This document shows, one piece after another, positions 11,301 to 20,300 of a stretch of 22,445 bases of DNA. A program made the position numbers and the translations under genes. The notes beneath the pieces were generated by a model. The model did not search any database and was not told the origin of the DNA. It saw only the letters and a list, made by a program, of their open reading frames with translations. How positions within the stretch are numbered: the stretch's first letter is position 1; the number at the start of each line of letters is the position of its first letter. Source of the stretch: Phoronis ovalis (Eukaryota; Phoronida; Phoronidae); NCBI GenBank assembly GCA_028565635.1, contig JAOXYB010088052.1, positions 1 to 22,445 on the forward strand. Direction: 5' to 3'.

Positions 11301-14300
11301 TTTAACATTTGTTATATGTTGTCATTTTATAAGCATGAACTGTGACACTAGTAAAAAAAAAAATCTTTTCATGTGATATCTCTAAAGCAATTATATGTGT
11401 TGTAAAACGATGCATGCTAGCACTCTCTAGCATTATTTTACCGTAATCTAGAGGACGTTTTGAAATAATCTTAAATGTAGGTTTATTATCTAAACTGACT
11501 CGATCTACATATCAACGCTGCTCTCTGTGCATCATCTTGTTTTCGCTGTTAACTTGATTGCCGACTGTGTTACAGTTGTATTAAATATGCACATCTTTAC
11601 CATGCATGTACATGTAACGATAATCTGTATACTTCAAATGCTGTCACATCAATATATACTGCCTACATCTAGATACACTAACTGTTTAGTACACAGGTTA
11701 ATTTCCACAGTATAGCTAAGGTATTTAATGCAATCGGGCTAGAAATCCAACTGCCTAAACGTAGACTGCTTTCAAGTCTGTACTGATGTTTTTCATCTGT
11801 TGATAGTGTTATTGCAATGGCAATATCAAGCCGTGGATCCACTGCAGTAGCAAATTAAAGGACATGAACACGATTGTTACTTAGTCTATGTCAGCGTATT
11901 TATGATATATCGTAATAATGCTTGAATTGTAAAACAGGCAAATTTCTAGGAATAATTTTTCTAGAAAAGAATAGTTATTTTATTTTTCTAAAACATATCT
12001 GCGTGTGTAATTGTAAGTCTAATGAGACATAAAATAATATCTAATTTATAGCGAATAAACCTATTTTTTATATATATTGTGAATAAAATAATTTGAATTA
12101 TATTTTGTTCAGCTCAAAAAGAGGAAAGCGGCGTGTAGCGAGTGCTAGGTATGTATGAGTGGTCACGATTGTTAATTGTTTATTTGATGTCAATGTGATA
12201 TAGCACTAGTTGTGCCCTTGGTGAGAATGCATTGTTTAGTTGGTGTGTGTCTTAGTGCTGTTGCGCATGCAGAAACTTGCCTGTACTGTTGTCTGTATTG
12301 TTGCGTTGTGATAACTCACGCATATAAAAAACCAAATGTATATGTGTTGAAACGCCTTCACAAGAAGTATGTGAACATCCATGTCACTTGTTGTCATTAA
12401 ATAGCTCATGTATGGATTAGCATGGTACCATGAACATTTTAGCAACGCCGTAATAACATGCTATACATCCCTTTGTTATGCATGTAACTCGTACAATGTA
12501 ACAACCATTTACGTGTGAAATTTTTTGTACAACGTTACCCCGAACTTTACGTATCTGTTGTGTACCGTGTAGTTATTTCCCACAGATAAATCGATGGATA
12601 TATTTGTGTATGAATATTACCATTAGCATCAAATTATTTGTAATAACCACCGGATTACTAATGTTGTCATTATGCATAATTATATACATTTTAAAAACTT
12701 TTCAAATTGTGAAATTACATTTAGCGATATATATGGCAATGATTCGTATGTTGAAACCATCTACAATGAAGATCAGGACATTCTGCACGAAAGGTATATG
12801 ATCACAGTGTGTTAATGATCCACAGTTGCGCAAGTTCCAGACATAAAATAAAAGCAAGAAAACCAACATGTATTATTCAAAGCACTTAAGCTTGAGTACT
12901 AGTAAATTCATAAGAATTGAAAGATGTTCAATATTCTTTTCTCGCTACAAAGGGAAATTCTCTGCATGCTTTTCTGTATTTTCTCCTATGTTTAGACTAT
13001 TCTGTGATAATTATTTTACACTTAGGATAGTTCAAGGCAAAAAGTCTTCTAAGCAACAAGCAAGACCACACTCTGCACAACCCAGGTATGTAACATACAT
13101 AAATCTATCAAATGTATTGTACTGCTGCATTTTCTGTAACATCATCAACAACTGTGGTACTGTAGATTAACCTGAGTGTCTACAGTGCTGTAACTACACT
13201 TTTTTCTCAACAATTGTGTATACTCTATAGAAAGAAGTTATTTAGAAAATGACTGAAATGACAAAAGTATCATTAAGCTTCTTATTATTTATTTTTTCAT
13301 CACCATTTCCACTTCTAAGTTCTACCTTTCTCATTTGCATACTTAGCTTGACCACTACCAGAAATAAAAGCGAAAACGCGTTAAACTATAAACAGTTATC
13401 TAGAACACAGAGTGTAATGAATGCCATACCGATAACAGGAAAAGAACAAGACATGAGGAGCAATGCCAACTCAACATCACGTCCCCAGTCAGGTAGAAGC
13501 ATTACATGGGCTGACGAGGTCAATATAAAAACCAACAGAGAACCTAATATTAATGCCAAGCGAGTCTTTTCTGATTCCGGTAAAAAAGATAGCGAATACA
13601 GAACCATAAGTGAAAACGAACATGTAATAAATAAGTGGAATACCAAACTTTTAGTAACAGATGAACAAGCAGTGCAAAATACATTGGCACAACAAGGCGT
13701 AACTCAACAGAAAAAAGACGCATGCATAAGGGAAGATAAACAGGCTTTTCTCGTTGCTGCAGACACTTTGAAAATAACAAATGGTAATAAATATCTAGAT
13801 AACAATATTTCTTCTCATTGCATACTTTCTAAAAATGGTGAAAACTCAATTTCCAGAGAAACAGTAGTGCAACAGGAAAATCTTGTACCGAAATGGACAC
13901 TTCAGAGACAACAGTCAACTCCCAACATGTCATCAATGTCGTCGTGTGGGATTGCTCGCCCTCACAGTGCTACAAGCATTCTGCGTAATCGTAATCAGAA
14001 GAAAGCGCAAGACAGTGAAAAGCATTCTCGCCCCTGTAGTGCACCAGTTTCTCGAGTTGCAAATATTCAAAAGTCGTCTTCAGCGCAAACTGACAAGGAT
14101 CGTGTATCGGAATGTTTAGAGACACTAGAAAATATCCAAAGATCATTGAAAGCTTACTCCTCTGTCGCCAGTTTGGCCGAAAGCTCAAGATCTGAGAATT
14201 CTTGTGTTAATACAGGTTCAAAAACGCAAGGGATAATGAATGTGTCAAATTTGGATGTGGCAACAAACACAACGGCACAGTCGAGAGTTATCAATGTTCA

Positions 14301-17300
14301 CGTTAAAGAAGTTGATGGCGAATACATAAAAACTGTTACAACTGGGGAGGAGCCGAAAATCTTGTCTAGGGAAGATCTCTCAAAGTATGCAATAGGTCAC
14401 GGGGAAGGCGTAATTTTAGTCGATGACAAAGGAGAGATTAAAGCACAGGTCACCAGGTACGACTTGATATAATATTTCTACAGAAAATGACTTTAACTGA
14501 TTTCAACAAAAGAAAAAAGTCAATGTTATTTTAAATAATTGAAGCAAAAAAATCATCATTTTTATTCAGCTGTTGAATTATCTATAATTTTACAATGCAT
14601 ACAGCAAAATGTTGGTAATTAGATATAGTTCCCCGTAAAGTTAATGAAAAAATCAGTAATGACGTTTGTGCAAAGGCAAATATTATAAAACTGACTTTAA
14701 GCTTCTGATAACATTTTCATAGTAAATATATTAAATTTGTTGTAGTATAACATTTCCTGACGGACAACGGAGAGTCAAAAGTGCAAAGTATGTAGTTTAT
14801 TGTTTTGCTGAGTTGTGTTTGAGGAAAGTAACATCTAATTAATTATTAACATTTAATGAAACAACTGTTTTAAAAATGTAAACAAGTGAATACTGTATGT
14901 ATGCCAAACATAGAATAAATCAAATAAGAGTCCACTACCTGTACAAAAGGTTGCTTAATTATTTAAATTTTATTAGCATGGCACGTGGCTCCGAACTTAA
15001 AGAGTTCATACAATCAGAGGCTGCACCCAAGAGATGCCAAAGTGCAAGGTATTGCAGTGTGCGCAGTAGTAACAGGAATGCTTTTAATTTGTGTACTAGT
15101 ATGTAGTGGTAGAAATAGCAGTGTCATGTGTTTGTTCAGAATGAATGCAATAAGTTTGTCTGCAAGGTTGACTTTTAAGGCTTTTTAAGCAAACTAATTT
15201 GATGTTTTGGCAAAAAATATGATTTTAAATGCTTATAAATTTGTGTTTTGTGCAGCTTTGTATTAGCGCTCTTTTTAATTTATAAAAATATTTCTATTAT
15301 TACAGTGTTAATTTAATGCAGTGTTATCTATGACGTAACATGGGAAGAAAGCAATTATTATAAAATACGAATATTTATACATTAGATACATTAATGATTT
15401 AGATATAGTTTTTTCTGTTTTTTCTATTCCTGCAAATAATTCGTTTCGTTTCTTTTAACAATATTATGTGATTTCTCTAAATTACTTGCATGAACATCTT
15501 GATTCTTATTTCTAAACAGCATTACCGAACTTAGAGGAAAAAACAGAGTGCAAGCTGCAAGGTAAGTTATAAAACGTGGAGACATGGTACCTCTTAAATA
15601 CTATGTATATATACAAGATCAACACTTTATTATTTTCGTCACCTCGATTTTATAAAGCTGTTTTAACGTTGGAATAACGAAAACCATGCTAAGTGTTTTA
15701 AACATAGGAAGCCTGATAACAAACGAGGTACACCCGTTTTGTGAATAAACAATGCCCCAGTTTTCCTAACGATTTTTGTTTTTAGGAAAAACCCGTGGCA
15801 ATAGAACGAATAGAACTATAATTGTCCAAATCTTTCAAATACTAAACGAATTAAATTCAATAGAACCTTGAGGTCGATGTACTTTTGTTATAACTTAGTC
15901 AAATATTCAGGCACGAGAAAATGATGATATTCCTTCATTCAAAATTGATGATCAAACTTTGCTAGGCAGCACAGATACAAAGAGTTTGTTTTACAAACAA
16001 CATCATTCAAATACGGCAACCAGTACTGTCATTTATTTTGAAAATTCTCAATATTTGGTATGTTCTAAGCATTTCTGAAACTGCGCAGTTCATGTATTAC
16101 ATGTAAGCATACCTGTGCTACGAGTAAATATAATTTCCGGTTAATAATTAGAAAATAATTAGCAGTCATGTCTGCATACTGCATTACGCAATATTATCTA
16201 AATACTAATACTTGAAAGTGGAATTCAGATCTAAAAGGAAATAAATCATCCTACCATTGTGGAATTATCATCTACAGAAATCGACACTTGATTAACAAGA
16301 AGAGAACCCTGTTTTTGGATCCTACTGAATCACAATGCTCTGAAAGTAAAAGTTGCGGACACGACATATTATCTCAGTGAGTTAAAAAAATGAAACTGGG
16401 CGTATTTTTAAGACCAGTTCTTAGCATAATTATAATTAAAAGCATATGCTACTTTATTGTGTCATCATTGTATTAAACCACCAACTATAAAGGGTTTTTA
16501 ATCGGGTTACTTGTAGGAAATTCTATAGTCGCAGAAAATATCGTCCATTGGGTTCAGCTGTCTCATCAGCGTCACTAGTCTCTTCAGCGAGTGGTTACAC
16601 TACACAGTCCGCCCCAGGACCACATCAGGATTTGTTTGAGTAAGTTTAGAAAGAAAAGTTAAACACTGCGTATTAACAGAAGGTGTTCGTCAGTTTGCTT
16701 TATTTTAGCTGAGACGAATAAACTAGTTATATTTAGATTTTAGTAATTGACATTTCTATAATGAAAAAAATAGGAAAATGATTCAAAGCGCTAAAACATT
16801 TATGTAGTTAGTTAAAATTGAAACTGTTTTTTAAAAAACATACACAATCTTACTGCACAGGAAGTTCAACTGGATGCGCATCGAGAAAATGAGAAGGAGA
16901 AAAGCCGCAACAGCCATTCAGAGGATGGTCAGAGGATTTCTGATCAGATGCCGTTTCAAAAATCTTATGCGAAAGGTAAAATTATATCAATTTTTTTAAT
17001 TAGTGCCTGAGCTTTTGCAATTTGTATCAACGATGTAGTTAGAGTCATGCATACAGTCATGCAACCCAGAATGTAGAGTCGCACGGCGACACCAAGCATA
17101 TGGTTTCCAATACAGCGTTTTTGATGTGGAAGTCATTTTGGATTCAAAACTATAAAGCAAAAAAAAAAATGTAATGCTGATAAAGGAATCTGGAAAACTA
17201 TTTGCCGTAACCTTGGATTGAACCAAAGAGTTTAGAACTTCAGTTAACATTCCCCCATCAGTTGAGCTGTTTCTCCTGCTATGTAATCGATTATATTAAT

Positions 17301-20300
17301 ATCATTCTCGAGTATAGACATAGTCCAACTGAATATCCCAAGGTCAAGTAAATACTCCATGCAAGGCTGTTGCAAGATTTTCCTACTCTATGCATTATAC
17401 ATAACATCGAATTACCAGTTTGCGTGCCTCTGCATGGTCTGATGGTTATTTATTCTGTCACATAATTACCGGATGCTTATACATTTTTTATTATAATTCA
17501 AACCAACTTGAGATAATTAACTCAAACCACTCCCCCGATTCTTGTTACATGATTAGCGAGCCAGATTTTAGAAATTAATGAAGATAACAAATAAATAAAT
17601 AATAAAAGTCAAAAATACATAAAGCAAAACTTTCCCAAAATTTCACTTCGGTTCACACCTCTACCCTTATATGATATAGAATATGTTATTTTTAGACGTA
17701 GTGCTGTGAAGTTTACTTAATTTCTCACAAGGATTCGTTCGAGAATCATTCTTTTATTATTTTAATATATTGCGCAATGTTACGAAAACAAAATTTCAGG
17801 CTTTGGAAGAACATCACAAGTCATGGTTCAAATTTGTTGAAGAGTACAAAAGTCTATTGGCACGCGTACAGAAGAGATATGGAAACAAAATTCCTTCTAC
17901 ACCTTTCAGCATTGAAGATGTTCAAGAATATCAAGAGAAAAAGAGATGTAAGAAATGTGATTCGATCTTTTTATTGTTAAAATGGTAATAAATACACTGT
18001 TGACAAAAGTCAGGCTGCTAAATATTTTATTTTAAAATAAATCATTAGTTTGAAAAAAATCTTTATACAACAAAAAATATATGTTCAGTGCTTATATATG
18101 TGATACAATTAAAATTACCGCTGTTTTAAACAAAAATCAAAATTAAGAAATGGTTAAGTAATGGATAACTTCATGTTTTAAAGTAACAATCAGAATAAAA
18201 ATTAATAACATTATCAAAAAAACTAACAGTATCAGAATATAAAAAAATGATCTTAGACTTATGCAATTCTAGAGGTTTCATAATGTTTAATTGAAGAAGA
18301 ATAAAGCTTCATGAGTGAGAGGGGAACCTGCGACCTTGATAATTTTATTATTAATATTACTCGATTACTAAGTTATTAACGCGCTATCGAGCTAGGCAGG
18401 TGTTTTATTCTTAGAATATTTTTGTAATACTTGGTACCAGGACTTGATGGCGCACGGTACCTTACCTCTTCATGACTATACGTACTGTATCACATACGTA
18501 CAGTTAATCGTTCCATTTTAAACTTATTGGTAACCAATTAAACTTAAAAATGATACAATTTGACTTTTTTCTTGATTTTCCGGTCACGCTGTATTTTTTC
18601 CGGTAGTCTTGTGCAACGTGTTGTATGTATACGATAAAACCAATTCAATCTGATACGAAATTGATTAAAATGATATGCGTTTATTTGCAGGCTATGAAGA
18701 AGTTTTTGAAGACATGAGTCGTGGAACTGGAAAACTAGCTAAAGATCAGCTTCCAGAATTTTTCAGAAAATGTAGTTTATATCCGTTAGAAAGAGAAATT
18801 GAGGAGTCTTTCCGGGCAGTGTTCAAAGGTCAGTTAATTGACATAAGATAATGTATATGTTATTTTATTATAATTTCAAACTTGTTCGATCATACCCAAA
18901 GCTATTCAACATTTTCCAAATGGCGGAATGAAATGCGAAAGCATTATATGGTGGGAGATTGATAGCGTACCTTTATCTTCCTCTTGCCATTCCTTCCAAC
19001 TGCTGCCACTCCAATATTAATGGTACATTGACATCGACAGTTACTTGTTAGTTTAGTAGTCAGTAAGATTTAAAGCGGCAAAATAATGTTGCTTGAATTT
19101 GTCTCTCTGTTACGTAGGCTGCGGAACCCGAGCAGAAGTTGTCTACATGCTGGACTGCTCAGCTAGCGTTGGTGATTTCAACTTTCGTACGATGGTTGCC
19201 TTTGTCAAAGATATGGTCCGCCATTTTGAATTGACGGATGAGGCAATCAGAGTAGGGGTCATCCCGTACAATAACGATGTATTTAGTGTAATTGGTATTG
19301 ATTCTTATGATTGCAGAGACGTTCTTCTTAATGAAATTAGTAAGTGTTCATTTTCATATTCGATATATATGCACTAACATTTCCTCTTTGTTCAAGATAT
19401 TGGAGCAACCTCCATGCTTAATGTTAGGTTCAAATCTGTTAATGTATTTTACCAACTTAATTCAAGAATACTGGGGAAGGCACACGCTATTGATAATCAT
19501 GTTCTCTATAAACTTCCACTTTCAATGTGATATCTGCCAGCAACGTTTTAGACAGAAAATATGCCAGAGCATTGGTTAGATATGAAACTTTATTATTTAT
19601 ACGATCGTCGTGAAAAGAAGACGGGATAGACAAAATATTGTTGTAGTAGTAGCTTTAACAGTTCCAATTCCTTAAAATAAGTTTATTGCCGCAGTAAGTG
19701 CACTGAGAGTTTCAATACGCACCATGCGCGCGCATCAATCCTTTTTAAACATTAGGTCTCATTATGTGCGTAAAAAGAGTTGCTGTATGCCATTTTTCAG
19801 ATGAGCTAAAATATCAAGGAGGATTAACTCGCACTGATTTAGCCATTAAATGTACTCGTGAGATGTTAGCTGAGGCAAGGCCAAACTGTCCGAAAATTGG
19901 CGTTGTAATCACAGACGGTCAATCATATCACACCGTAAAAACATTGAAGGAAGCCGAAATGGCCAGAAATGAAGGAATAGAAATGTTTGCCATCGGTAAG
20001 AACAATCACTTTTTTAATCAATCTAACAACTGTTTGTAGATATGAAGTCTTTGGTTAAGGTTTAGCTTCTAAAATAAATACGCATGTGTGTAACCCTCTA
20101 TTTCTCATTGCAATACCAACGCCACTGCCGAAAACCGATAGAAGTAAATATAAGTGCCTTTATTTCTCAAGCCAAAACTCAATGGGAACTGTATAATGTA
20201 TTGGTTGATTAAAGCAAGAAATGATATATTGATAAGTTTTCTTTCACTGCCAAACATATTTAATTACGCTCACAGTTTATTTGTTCATTTTTCTCAATCG

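Noticed and set aside
11673-11696. 24-nt phase 2-2 micro-exon candidate in intron 6
   Set aside because: The donor (gttaat) is poor, the acceptor is weak, and the product has no S-A-R-like pattern.
13249-13346. ATG plus hydrophobic stretch that looks like a signal peptide before exon 10
   Set aside because: The hydrophobic residues are the translated pyrimidine tract of a normal intron acceptor (CATACTTAG). Exon 9 joins exon 10 in phase 2 without it.
16996-17250. 84-codon minus-strand open frame
   Set aside because: It lies within intron 17, with no recognisable motif and no splice context.
19292-19579. Open frame reading through the intron after exon 20
   Set aside because: The VWA continues correctly only by splicing 19339 to 19801. 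This frame is out of register with the domain.
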